Of a stretch of 64,000 bases of DNA, positions 1 through 12,290 are shown one piece after another (within the stretch, counting starts at the first letter, position 1; every line of letters begins with the position of its first letter). The notes below the pieces were generated by a model, which worked only from the letters and a program-made list of their open reading frames with translations, did not search any database and was not told where the DNA came from. The position numbers were made by a program, and so were the translations under genes. The stretch comes from Zonotrichia leucophrys gambelii (lineage: Eukaryota; Chordata; Aves; Passeriformes; Passerellidae): positions 7,089,038 through 7,153,037 of the forward strand of contig NC_088173.1 of NCBI RefSeq assembly GCF_028769735.1. The letters are read 5' to 3'.

Positions 1-1813
1 ACAGTGAAAACTTACCAGTAACAAACAGCAGTTTGCTTGTTTCTAAATGGAAAAATATTCATGAGGACTTTTAGTTGACACAGTTAAGGCTTTACAATGA
101 CTTCAGAAATTAAAGCTTCAGAAGAAAATATTGCTTGGCCAACAACCCATGGATTTAAAATCCCTCAGCCCTCAATAGTCCCTCTAGCATATATCATATC
201 AGTTGCAATAAATTCAGGACACACCAGATTTATGCCATCTGCATCAGTGATCATCAAGTATGGGTCACATAGATGTTTTAACTTTATCCTTTGTAGTGTG
301 ACGCAGCTGTCTCTAGAAAGCACCATGGGAAGTGAAGCTGTGTGCAAAAGAACTGCTACGAGTACTTCTCCTGACCTTTCAAGATGGACCAAAAATGAAT
401 ATTTCAGAAGCACAGGGACATGTAAAAAAACCCAGACAACAACTCAACAAAGTAACTCTATGCTTCTGCCAGCAAGGTTCCATCTGCCCCTCTCAGAGGT
501 CAAACTTCACAACAGCACCTCAGCATTCTGTATAATCTCTAATTTTTTTTCCCCAAGTTAATAAATGAGCAAACAGAGCCAAGGTAATACTGAAACAGTT
601 GACTGGCTGCTGCTGAGCTCCTGCAGTATTTTAATACTGTGAAAACACTAACCTAGCAACTATCAACTTACCTAGCAAATATAAGAGAGTAGATAGGCTA
701 TTAGATGCCAATCCATGAGATGTTTGGGTGTCACAGTCATTTGAGAAGGGTTGGTGCAACCCTGGCAATAGAACTGAGCTGCTTCTGTTGCTCTGACTTG
801 ACACTGTACAACAGCTGTACACAGCTACCAAACCTGCTCTCAGCTGTAGCCCCATGCCTGGCAGCACAGTGCTAACTCATTCTGATTCACTCAGGCCTCC
901 TCTGACTAGAAAACATGAAAATTGCCTTGATTGAGGACAGTGGTACATGTCTTCTGTGATCTTTCACAAGATCCTTTAGTTTTCCCTGCCTCGTACTTGG
1001 GACTGTAAATTCCACTCCAGAGCTGTAGTTTCACAGCTGCTCTGAGCTGCTCTGCAAAGCTGCTTTGGCTTCGTCCTTCACTCTTAGTTGTCCTTTTCTG
1101 CCACAGAACCAATGCTTGGATAGCCATTGGTGGTGGAGACAGGATCAAGCAATTTACCTACACAGATAAACACCATGCAAAAATAGTAATGACAAAGTTC
1201 ATCTCTAATCTGTGTTCCTTCCACTTCCTAACTAGTTATTCAAATGTGTTCATTCATTCCTTCACACAGGAAGGAATGGAAGTAGCAGTTGTCTTGGGCT
1301 TCACTGAGGCAGAAGCCTTCTGAAATTTCAGTCTCAGAGAGAGGTTTTACTGCTCCAAGCATTAAATAAAACTGATTTTGAGGTTTGCGTTATAAATAAA
1401 GTCATTTACATGAAGACATTCTCCCGTATTTTCAGTATATTGGCATCAATCCCAATCTTTTGCACTAAGCTACTCAATTCCTCAGATAATTACTAATCCC
1501 ATGTTCTCCTTAGTTACATATTTTGCAGAAAAGAGAGTCTGCACCTCCAAATTCTAGTCAGTACTCAAGAGTATTAATCAGATGCTTTCCAACTGACTGA
1601 TGAGTTATTTGCTCTTGTTTTTTTTTTTCATCTCCTAAAATCACTCCACATACTATGCAGTATTTTGAAATGTTGGTTCCCATGAGACTGGCAAAAGCAC
1701 TGCATATGTAGGGTTTTAATCAGATTAATCATATTAAATTGGCCAGTGCCATTAGTTATCCAACTGTTTATGCTGGTAAAATAAAAATAAAACAAAGTCC
1801 TTTACTATCAACA

Positions 1814-1842
1814 CTCTGCATTCTGCTCTGCATTCTGCTCTG
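1814..1842. repeat. Short tandem repeat, ctctgcattctg x 2.4
   Basis: Two perfect 12-nt units at 1814-1825 and 1826-1837 are followed by ctctg. No function is apparent. Confidence 0.8.
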
Positions 1843-2439
1843 AGGATTTAGTGTCAACAATACATGCATTTAAAGGCAATCTGATTCCCTGCAAAAGCCA
1901 AAAGCAAATTTTCCACAGAGAGTCTACATCAGTGTTGTATATTCACCAGCTGTGATGTTAGATTATCTTGTAAGCAGCTTAATAATATTTAAATTATGCA
2001 GCTCATGAGAAATTGCATGAAGGGTTTTTCCTCAAGCTGCCTTTTGTTGAAACATCCCAGATGAAAAGCTAGTATTTACAGCACATTTGGTTTGCAGCCA
2101 GCCCAAGATGACAGAATTCAGGATCTGGAGGATAGCTGAGACAGTGAGCAGTGGAGTTGGACTCAGGACATCAGGACAGTAGAATGTGGCTTATTTGGGT
2201 AATTGGTAAGTAAAATTCCCCAGCAAGCAGTCATCAAGCAGAAAGAGATGAGGCTGAATTTTTAAGAAAACCAGGAACAATCCACTGTGTCATGCAAGAA
2301 GGCCGGAATTTCACCAGCAGAACTGCCAGGCTAAGACAGAAGCCCCTTCATGAACTAAAACACAGATGGGAGCATACAGGAGGAGGAAACAAGGCAACAG
2401 AACTGGCAGGGAAACCAGAAAGAAGAATTACTGGTCAGC

Positions 2440-3060
2440 TGGCTGGAAATGAGAGGAAATGGAGCTGCCCTCTATGTGAGAAAACAGCTGGAATACTTGG
2501 AGCTCTGCTTTGGGATGGACCAGAACCCAAACAACAGTTTATGGATCAAGTTTAGCAGACAAAACAATATTGTTTGGCCTTGTATTGTGAGTATTTACTA
2601 TAGACATCCTGTCCAGGAAGAAAATGCAGATGAGACTTTCTTCCAACAACTAGAAGTCTCATGTGCACAGGTCCTGTTCCTCATGGGACACTAACCACTA
2701 CTGTATCTGCCAGAAGGATGATGCAGGAGGGCTCAGGAAATCTGGAAGACTTCTTGAACACACTGGTGACAGCTTCCTGGTAACCGAGAAGCTAACAAGA
2801 AAACATGATCTGCTAGACCTTGTAGTTACAAGAATAAAAACTTTGTCTGAAATAAGAAAGTCAGAGGCAGCCTTAGTTGCAATGACAATGAAATGGTAGA
2901 ATTCGGTAATCTGAGAGGAGAGAAAAACAACTAAAAGCAGGATCACACCCCTGGATTTCAGGAGAGCAGCTGAGGCTGCCTCCAACTTCCATGTTTCTAA
3001 TGCTCTCTCAATCTCAGTGAGACCCTTCCAACCTCAATGAGTCTTTAGTTCTGTGAAGCA
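2440..3060 (+). mobile_element. CR1 LINE fragment, ORF2 endonuclease region, decayed
   Basis: Conceptual translation in shifting frames gives pieces typical of the apurinic-type endonuclease of avian CR1 ORF2: ALYVRKQLEYLELCFGMD (about 2465-2520), ADETFFQQL (about 2628-2655) and a degenerate VLFLMGH at about 2672-2694, where intact copies have a DFN-containing active-site motif. Further on are residues resembling the LDLV and 'HEMVEF' segments and a 'LDFRRA' segment near 2952-2975. The end (about 3018-3058) resembles a CR1 3' terminus (cccttccaacctcaatgag). Stops and frameshifts are frequent, so the copy is old and dead. Boundaries are by eye. Confidence 0.8.
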
Positions 3061-3089
3061 TAAAAATTTTGCTTCGAATCCTAGTTGGA

Positions 3090-3925
3090 CATGACAGTAA
3101 AAAGAAACAGGGCAACAAGAAAGGCTTCTCTAGTTACATTAAATGTAAAATGAAGATACATACAACATGGGTCAAAAGATAATTAGGAATTCACTGATAA
3201 GAATGTCAAAACTGCTGCCAGCCCTGGTGAAAAATATGTGTTGAGAAGGTTTCTAGTGGTGTGAAAAACAAAAAACATACCCATCTCTAGGTCCAGCCAG
3301 GAAACTCAGAATTCAGCAGGTGGAAAACTCATGGATTGAGCAGCAGCTGAATACAAGCCACAAAGAGCACTTTCATTGTGTAGACTGTATACTAAGTGAC
3401 ACTGGCAGGGATATGGGCAGCACAGAGGGAAATTATTACCCTCCCATATTCTGTAATGGTACTGCTGCACTTTCAACAGTGTCTCCCATTTCTTTCCTCT
3501 AGTGAAGAGCTATCAATGTGGCCAGGGCCTTGAGCACATAACCTATCAGGAGAGACATTGGAACTTGCCTTGCTTCAGTTGGCAAGGAGAAAAGCCAAAG
3601 GAAAACCTCATAGCAACGTGCAATGTTCTGAAGGGAAGATTGCAGTAAAACCACTCTCAGTAGTGGCAGACGAAATAGTGAAGGGCAGCGACTACTAACT
3701 GCACTTAGGGAGGGTCAGAGTAGATGTCAGGAAATATTTACCAAAAAGGTAGTGTTGCACTGGAAGAGTTTGCCCACAGATGTTGTGGAATTCCCATTCT
3801 TGAGGGTCTTCAAGATTTTCTAGACAAAGCAATATATCAACCTGAGGCATGTTGGTGACAGTCCTGCTTCTGATAGGAGATTGGACTAGAAATTCCAAGA
3901 AGATTTTCAACCAGCATTGCACTAT
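3090..3925 (+). mobile_element. Patchy CR1-derived sequence including a 3' end
   Basis: About 3097-3165 resembles the CR1 ORF2 stretch just before the reverse transcriptase (a KGNKKGF-like segment). About 3640-3925 resembles a CR1 3' untranslated end in the same orientation (aggaaatatttacc, actggaagagtttgcccacag, ttggactaga). The reverse-transcriptase domain between them is not recognisable, so the block is either one internally deleted element or several overlapping insertions. The middle (about 3170-3630) is unassigned. Confidence 0.6.
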
Positions 3926-4255
3926 GACAGTGTCACTAATACCCTTAGTGTTATGCCCTCTAAGTGCAAAATACCTCTGCTTTGGCTGTCACTATAAAGG
4001 AGAAATGTCATGGTGTTCCTCTATCCCTGGTTTCCAAATACAGCGCAAAATGCGAATATCAGCCTGACCTATGATTTATGGGTTAGAATTCTGTAAAGCA
4101 GTGAAGGTGCCAAAAATACACAGGAAAAATATCTCTGGCCACAGAAGCCATCATAATCATGACCATTTTATAGAACACTATTCAATCATAAGTCTAATGA
4201 ACAATGAAACAAAGTTGTCCTGAGCATTTAGGGAAAAAAACAAAAAAGTAGTTGT

Positions 4256-4350
4256 TACATGCAAAGCTACAAAGCAACCAACCAATTAAAAAAAACCAAA
4301 AAAACACCAAAAATACCCACACACACCAAAAAAAAAAAAAAAACAACAAC
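4256..4350. repeat. A-rich low-complexity tract with interspersed C
   Basis: An A-rich run broken by C and CA steps, including a 16-A stretch. This is simple sequence with no coding or regulatory signature. Similar A/C tracts recur at about 6880-6920, 23510-23585 and 25335-25395. Confidence 0.7.
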
Positions 4351-5530
4351 CAGTAAGGTATACACAAGTTTAAAGATCTGGCAGGAGCTATATAATTACT
4401 GTTTCTATTCCAGGTAGAGACAGTGACTCATCACATGTCACTTTGACCTCCATCTGCTTTGCTCGAAACTAAAGAGACTTGATATAGTAGAATGACAGCT
4501 GAGAACCAGGCAGGAGGAATCAAATAGAATTCCATCACCAGACCCATAGAAGTAGAAATAACTCCTGCTCCTAAATGGGTAAAAAATAAATTTTATAAAT
4601 ATATAAAGGCATTAAAAAAAATCAGTTGCTGTTTTTATAAAGTTAGCCCAACCTCATACTAAGATATATGTATCTTCCCTCCTACATTGTTAAGCATCTT
4701 CTGGAGCCAAAGAGTCTAGCTATGGTTGACTGTCTTTATTTCTGATTTCTTACTTTAAAGTCTGGCTTAAGATAAGGCCCTGTTCAACACAGAATTAAGG
4801 TTTGTGGGAATTTTCTTTTACTTCACATGATGAGCTTGTTCATCCTGCAACTCCAATTCATTTTCCATTGCTGATACTCACTTTCTTGTTTTCCATCTTT
4901 CTGTCCAGTTCCTGTAAGATTTCTGGTACTGTTAGTGCTTATACAATAGGGTTCAAGACAAAAGTCAACAAACCTCTCCCATCTGCTCCTAAGATTGCAA
5001 TCAGTTCAGCTTCACCTGCAGCACTGTGCACTGACACCATAAGGAATTCTACTGAGCTCTTAGCAGTGTGTCATCCTCCTTAGACATACAGCACACTCTG
5101 TAATGGTTTCATAGTTCACCCCTGCTGAGCTAGATGGGAATTGCAAAAGAAAAAAATCAAGTGTTTCAGCAACAACCATTGATAGAAAACAGGCTGCTTT
5201 CCAATTATCTTGCTTATAGGTAGCAAGGGAAGTGGTGTTTAATTAATTCTTCACTCTTCTACAATGTTTTTCCTTAATGGGAACTTGAAAGTGTTGCACC
5301 CTCCCAGCTGCCTTTGGCTTAGTTTGCTTTAGTCCTCACATGACGTTCCATCTAATAAAGACTCAGAGCTCATCTATGCCCAAGTCATGAGCCAATCCTC
5401 CAGTCAATAGAGAGCCATCTCCATATAGTCCATGCAAGAAGGTGGGAAGTACAGTTTTCTCCCAAATGCCCAGTCCTACTCCTTTGTATTGATGTTTCAT
5501 CTCCAGGCTGGATGAAACAAAATTTAAAAA

Positions 5531-6265
5531 TCACAGAATCATTTAGGTTGGAAAAGATCTTTGAGGTCATGTTGTCCAACCTGTGACTGATCACCACCTT
5601 GTCAACCAGACCAAGGCACTAAGTGCCACATCTGGTTGCTTCTTGAACACCTCCGGGGATGGTGACCCCCCCACCTCGCAGCACAGTCCTTTCCAATGTT
5701 TAACAACCCTTTCTGTGAAGAAAATCCTCCTGATGTCCAACCTGAACCACCATAGTTCTTCCCATGTTGCTCACTGGGTGAAAAGACTGACTACTTCCTT
5801 TCGGGTAGTTGAGACAGAGATAAGGTCCCACCAAGACTCCTTTTCTCCAGATTAAACAAGCCCAGGTCCCACAGCTGCTCCTCCTGCGACTTACACTCCA
5901 GACCCTTCAACAGTTTTGTTGCTGTTCTCTGGAAATGCTCCAGCACCTCAATGTCTTTCTTGCTGTGAGGGGCTTAAGACTGATCACAGCACTTGAGGTG
6001 CAGCCTCACCAGCTGAGTACAGGAGGACAATCACTGTCCTGATTCTGCTGGCCACACTGTTGCTGACACAGGCCAGGGTGCCATTGGCCTTCTTGGCCAC
6101 CTGGGCACAACTGGCTCATGTTCAGCCACTGTCACCAGCATCCCCAGGTCCTTTTCTGCAGGGCCACTTTCCAACCCCTCTGCCCCCACCCTGTTGCACA
6201 GCCTAGGGCTGTTTAACCAAAGCATAGCATCTGGCATTTGGCCTAACAAGACCTCACACAACTTT
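5531..6265 (-). mobile_element. CR1 LINE 3' end, minus orientation
   Basis: This reads as the reverse complement of a bird CR1 3' end. It begins with tcacagaatcatttaggttgg, runs through ttgaacacctccggggatgg, tgtgaagaaaatcctcctgat, tctccagattaaacaagccc, tgctccagcacctcaatgtc, gccattggccttcttggcc and catccccaggtccttttctg, and ends near a ctggcatttggcctaacaag block. About 730 nt are fairly continuous, making this the best-preserved repeat in the window. It includes the C-terminal part of the reverse-transcriptase frame and the 3' UTR. It lies inside the GABRB1 intron, antisense to the gene. The exact 5' limit is uncertain. Confidence 0.9.
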
Positions 6266-6849
6266 TTCTCCTACAAAAGTCTCACATCTCTAGACAATCT
6301 GTAATTTTCTGGTGGAAAACATGATCTCTGCAAAACTGAAGTTTGCTGTGTGAAAATTCTGATCCTGTTAAAGAACACCAAGCAGCTCCTGTGTGGAAAA
6401 TAGAAGGTGTTTATCCTATTGTCATGGAGTCCTAGCTTTCTCTTCCATTTTCCCTAACAGAAGTGTAGCTGACAAGAACCATGGCCTCCTGTGAACCGGG
6501 CCAGGGAATACAGAATAATTTGAGTACATGCTCCTTCTCCCATCTTCCCACTAATTTGGATAGAAGAGGAGAAACTGGGTAACATATGCTATGTCATTCA
6601 TTGAAAACATCCGCAGGAACTCTGAACTGTCTCCTTAGAAAGAAAGGCAAGTACAAATGGTCCAGTACTGTGCCCCCTAATTCCCTGGCTTCCTTGCTTG
6701 GCTGGACTGGAGACTTAATAAAGAGATGCAGCTCCCCTGACATTCTTAGAAAAGAATATGAGTAGAACCAGTATATTCTTCCTCCTTAATTTTAGCAAAA
6801 AAATTTTTCCACTAATCTCTGTGCAGTATCTGGAATTGAGCATCAGGGT

Positions 6850-6960
6850 ATGCAAGAGGTGGGGGGGGACCAAAAAACAGCCTGCAAACAAGCAAGCAAA
6901 AAAACCCCCAACACAAAGTACATGCAAATTCCAAACATAAACCCAAAACCCCACATCACC
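6850..6960. repeat. G7 run followed by A/C-rich low-complexity tract
   Basis: A seven-G run (about 6861-6867) is followed by alternating A-runs, CAAGCAAGCA and a short C-run. It is low-complexity sequence; an open frame across it on either strand is composition-driven. Confidence 0.55.
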
Positions 6961-9900
6961 ATTTGTGTCTTCCTACCATAAAATAGCTCTTCTGCAGGTG
7001 AGAATGTGGACCTTCCCTTGGAGTTCCAAAGTAGGACAATTAACTTGCTGAACAACTGACAGCTGCTTCTGATACATTAGCACTCTTGCAACATAGGAAT
7101 GAGTACAATTTTTTACAATTTGCAAATTTATATATTCGCCATTCTTTCAAAACTCTGCCCTTCCTATTCTTCTATCAGATAAACATGGAAAATACTCTTT
7201 CCCAATTAACAAGAGTTTGCAGTCACAGCAGCATTTACATATATTGCTTTTCTGCATTTATGGCATTATTGCTGTCAATACTAATATTCTGATTAATACT
7301 CCATGTTTAATTTTAAATTGCAATTCCAGTTACATTTGTCTTGATTGTTATAATGTATCTGAATGTTATTGCATCTCATTTTTTGTGAGGCTGCCAGATA
7401 TTGTATTAGTGGGTGGTTCCCAAGGATAAAATTTATATTTAAGATTGTTTGGGTTTACACAACTACCAATATACACTGCTGTCTATTGGAAGTATGACAT
7501 TGGTGCACTTCACGTATTAATTTTGCTGCACGTGCCTTGATGTGCAAACTCGTGTAGAAAGCTAATGTCTGATATTGACCTAGAACAGCTAAATATTCAC
7601 AAAATAGTATTTGATTTGCTAATTTTTGCTAATAAGTGCATCCACATTATTTATTTTTAGCTGTTAAGACTTTCAGAGTGTGCTTTGATATCCAGTTATA
7701 TACTTAAATATATCACAATGTGCTAACCTGCTGTTCAGTTCATTAAATGATAACTGAGCTTAGATTAAGGCCACCTTGGAAAAGGGAAAAACAAAAGGTC
7801 TTTTGGACCACCAGGCTGAACATTGCACATTAAAAGATTCCCTATTTTCTCCTTAAAATGTGGACTTTGTGAAAGAAGAAACAACTAGCAGTACAGCAGA
7901 CGTGAACTCATCTTTTATTCTGCCAGAATCCATAATTCAGTTGATAAACATGGTGAAGTTCTAGTTCTGTGTCTCTCAGAAGGTTAGATTATAATATAAC
8001 AATGTATTCCACATTATATTCTGCTGTACTGAACTGGTAAATCACAGAGTAGAAATTACCAGCAAATCCAAATTCTTCAGTTATTTTAATGTATCTCTTC
8101 TGGTTTCAGAGATCTACAGAGGTTTAACAGGAAAGGAAAAAAAAATCTGTTCTTGCCCTTACATTAACTATTTTTATTCCACCAAAAAAAAATAAAAGAA
8201 TAGGGGAAAAATAGAATTTAAAAAGGTATTATTATTGTATGGTGACTCTTCAGTCTGTTCCTTACTGGCACTCTAAATTCTTCATCTGACCTCAAGTACA
8301 ATATTCTTCAATTATTCTTAAATTTCTTTACTGAGAAATTTATACTGTGAGACTTGGTGCCAGTATTTATCTATTAGGTTTCTTAAATTCAGACTATGAA
8401 AGAGCTTTCAATTTTGAGTAAAATAGACTAGTTTCTCTTACATTTTAACAGAACTTCTCTTAACTAGGACTAGCATGTATTTGTCTTAGCAACCTAATGC
8501 ACTTTATTAAAGCACTGATACAGATGTACTTATAAGTTATAGTACACATCTACATGCACACATATACAAATTTCTGGTTCGATACAAAGAAATAAGAAAT
8601 TTGCACAATTACTAAGAGAAAAAGATCTCATACTAGTAAATAAATTTTTTTCATGGAAAAAGGGAAAGTAGATCAGATGCATAAACAGCACTATTAAATC
8701 TACTGAAATATCATGATTTTTCAGCAGAATTACAGATTTTTTTAATTATGAAAAGTAAAGTTCAGAAAAAAAAACTGTTTAGTGTGTTTCTATAGAACAC
8801 AAATTGTTTTTAAAAAAATCATTTGAAAGAACAGTTAGCTGCAGAAACAGATTCTCTTTTTTAATTTTACATTGGTTCCTGCTTCTTAAACTCATGAATA
8901 GAATTTTTAAAATATGAGAGTTAAATACAGTGTGATTTATTTTCATATCTAGACTTCTACTTGAGATCTTGGGAAGCTTTCATAAGAAGCTAAAAAAATT
9001 CTGCAGCCAATTACCACTACAGATGTGACAGATTCAGAAATTATTCATATAGTCTAGAGCTTGAAAGCACAAAATCCTCAGCAAATTTTACAGGGTAGAA
9101 GACAAGTAGTCATTAAATCCTCACTTCACTCACACCACTGTACAATATAAAAAATTATACAAGAACCCCCAAGATGTGGCTAGCCATATGGTTTGCCAAC
9201 ATTTAATACTTCGCTGATGAGAGATAAGAAGGGTAAGGCTGTATTCCATTAAAAAAACAATTAGAAATTTTATAACTGCAAAATTGGGGTTATTATAGTG
9301 CAGCTGTAATTTGCTTTTCATTAAAACAGTCTTTGACTATGCTTTTTAAAATATGAACTTACTGCAACAGGGATTCTCACAATGTAACATCAGACTATTT
9401 TTCTTATTTAAATACCGAATGAGTAATACCCCCACGTATGAGGAATGGAAAAAAAAATAGATAATTTGTTCAGTTAGGAAGCCCTGAGATTTCTTTAGGA
9501 TGAAGCTCAGAGTTTTTTTCTTCATTAACACTTGCAGGCTTGCCACATACTTCTCCATAGTACAGCACAATTGCAGACCAGAGGATCTCTCTCTCTACTG
9601 TGGTGTTGCCAACAGCAGCATTTTGTGTAAAGCACAAATGCTGGATGAAACAAAATTTTTTTAACAGACTATGATGCTAAAAATAGCAACTCAACTTCTT
9701 CTAGTAGTCATAGCCAAGAGACAGAATTTCTTCATCTTTCACTTGATCACATCCTTTAAGATTGCTTGTAGCTTACTGCGGCTATTCTTCTCTTGATTGA
9801 GCTATGAGAGCTATTGCATAGACACCATTCTCAATTGTTTGGTTTTCTATAGAACAGTATTACAATTCCATAAAAGCAGCCTTAAAGCCTAGGGAAAATA

Positions 9901-11978
9901 TAAAGAAAGGCAAGAAGGAGAAAAGATAATTATGTATAATCAGAATTTCGGTTCCATCTGTGCTGCAGGCTACATAGGCTCTGCTGGATCAGGCAGAAGA
10001 TGTAGAGGATGGCAGGTGCGGCACTGAGGGTTTGAATTTTATCAGTCATCTATGAAAGTTTTCTACCTAAAGAGATTTGAAATAGGGCAGGTTAGGAAAC
10101 AGATAAAACATATAAAAACTGCACCAGAATAGTGATGGGGGCTTATGGGGTATTTGTGGTGTTGGGTGGGAGTTTTGTTTTGTACTTTCATGTTTGGCTG
10201 ATTTTTGGTTTTGTTTTTAATTTTTGATTTCTCTCATCCAATTCCCAACTGGTTTTTGTATATGTGCAAGAGGAGCTAAGGGTAAACTTCTCTTTAAGTG
10301 ATGCTTCTAACCCACCTCTATTCAAGTTTTACATTCAAAAACTTGCCTCCTTAGTACTCCTGTTGCTCTGTACCCCTATTTAAATTAAATCACCTACTCA
10401 GCAAAGGGCAGCATATATCTTACTGCGTTACTTTGTAGTTCCAGGTTTGACCAGCATGGTCTGAAAAGGAAAGATGTTCTGACCTCCTCCTAGTGGCCCA
10501 GGCCAGCAAAAAAACTGAACAAACCTTCAGCATACAGCCTCTTGTGTCTATTGTGGGTAGTAACCTAATTCAGGCCTGAAAAGGGGCATATCTATGAAAT
10601 CCTTGCAAATCTGGGTCTGTGCTCGCAGTGGATGTAATTGTCGTATTTTATATAGCCACTGATCATCAATCATGATATTTCACCCATAAAGAAAAAGCCC
10701 AAAGAAAACTACTGGCCCAGGACAAGGAAGAACAGTATTTTTATTAACAACTTTCACTGGCAAGTCTGTATTATAGCTCTGTTGGATGTGACTCTTCAGG
10801 TAGAAAGTCTTTTTGAAAAGCAGCTCTGCTTTGATTTCATGGCAATGATACAGTCTTAAGAAGCCACTATAGATGAAGAGTGCAAATTGTATCAGACAGC
10901 TTTTATGCTGTTTCTTCAAGAATTAAAGTTCAGGCTAGGATTTGTGACAATGACAGAGGTAAGGTTTTTATCACATAAAAGAAAATCTTACTGCTGACCA
11001 GACCAATTTTTTCAGTAATAGCTATGATTTTGATGCACTTCTACCATAAAAACATGTGACAAAGTGACCTGTCACTTGAAAACAGGGCTGGGGGAGGAGA
11101 TGAAGAAGAGAAAACTAATAGTCCACATACTCCTGTTCTACTCATCTTTTAAGAACTCCATGAGCTACAAAATACATGGGTTTTTCCACTTGAAAAAATT
11201 GACTACCTTTAAAATCATCAATTTCCCAGAAAGACATGTACACGAGAGTAAATCAGACTACAAGCCTTTAGAACAATTTCTTTTCAGACAAAATGAAAGC
11301 TGAAAGGCTGCATAAATGTTGTTTCACTGGAGTTATAACATGATAGCCAAGTTGTTGATTTTCTGTACAGTAAAATCCAATTGGCAAGGAACAGAAAGCA
11401 CTGCATTTCCCAGGCTGAGAGAAGATATGCCTGGCTGTCTGGAGTCATTACATCTGGCAACTCCAGCAGAGGCGGAGTGGGAAGTTATCCATTATGTTCT
11501 GAGCTTGTATTTGTTCTTTCTGAGGAGGGTTAGGCCTTTCTGGATTGTGGGGGGAATCTTTCAGGGTGAAGGGAGAGAATATCAGAAGGAGGGAATATCA
11601 GAAAAATATCCTAAGTCTTATGCAATGCTATTTGGCTGAGCTCAGCTAAACACTGCTCTTTTCACATTTAAAAAAAGAAAAATTAGAAACCAAGTTTGAT
11701 CCACAAACTGGAGACCCAAATGTGCCATCTATTATTCCCTCTGAGTCCAGAGGTCATGAAAGCGTGGTGTAGTCACTGCCACTGGTAAGTGTCAAGTTTG
11801 ACACTAGTATGAACAGGCCAAGATTCATGATCATGAAGGCCTAGTGGTAACAATGCCTTGATGATCCTTGAATTTCCTATTGCTACTGATATTCAGTTAC
11901 TGAGATTCATCCAAAACTAAACTTCTGGTCAGTCAATCAGTATGAAAATACAAAAAGCCCTTCTTGTTTCTTCCCTAG

Positions 11979-12290
<312 letters not shown>

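Larger units (their letters stand above)
1..11978 (+). other. GABRB1: 3' part of an upstream GABRB1 intron (intron 3 by family gene structure)
   Basis: This AT-rich stretch ends at the acceptor of the first recognised coding exon (pyrimidine-rich tract, AG at 11977-11978). I see no further GABRB exon in it: the preceding exon in this family is only about 68 nt and was not recognised here, so it probably lies upstream of the window, although a miss by eye is possible. It contains CR1 LINE fragments (about 2440-3925 and 5531-6265), A/C-rich low-complexity tracts (4256-4350, 6855-6920), a G/T-rich tract (10135-10230) and a perfect 9-bp inverted repeat at 1255-1278. The rest looks like ordinary unique intron sequence. 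Open frames here reach 60-107 codons and none resembles a known protein. Confidence 0.75.

Noticed and set aside
11316..11639. 107-codon plus-strand open frame just upstream of the first recognised exon
   Set aside because: It does not resemble any GABA-A receptor segment, does not join the exon in frame and lacks splice signals; treated as chance.
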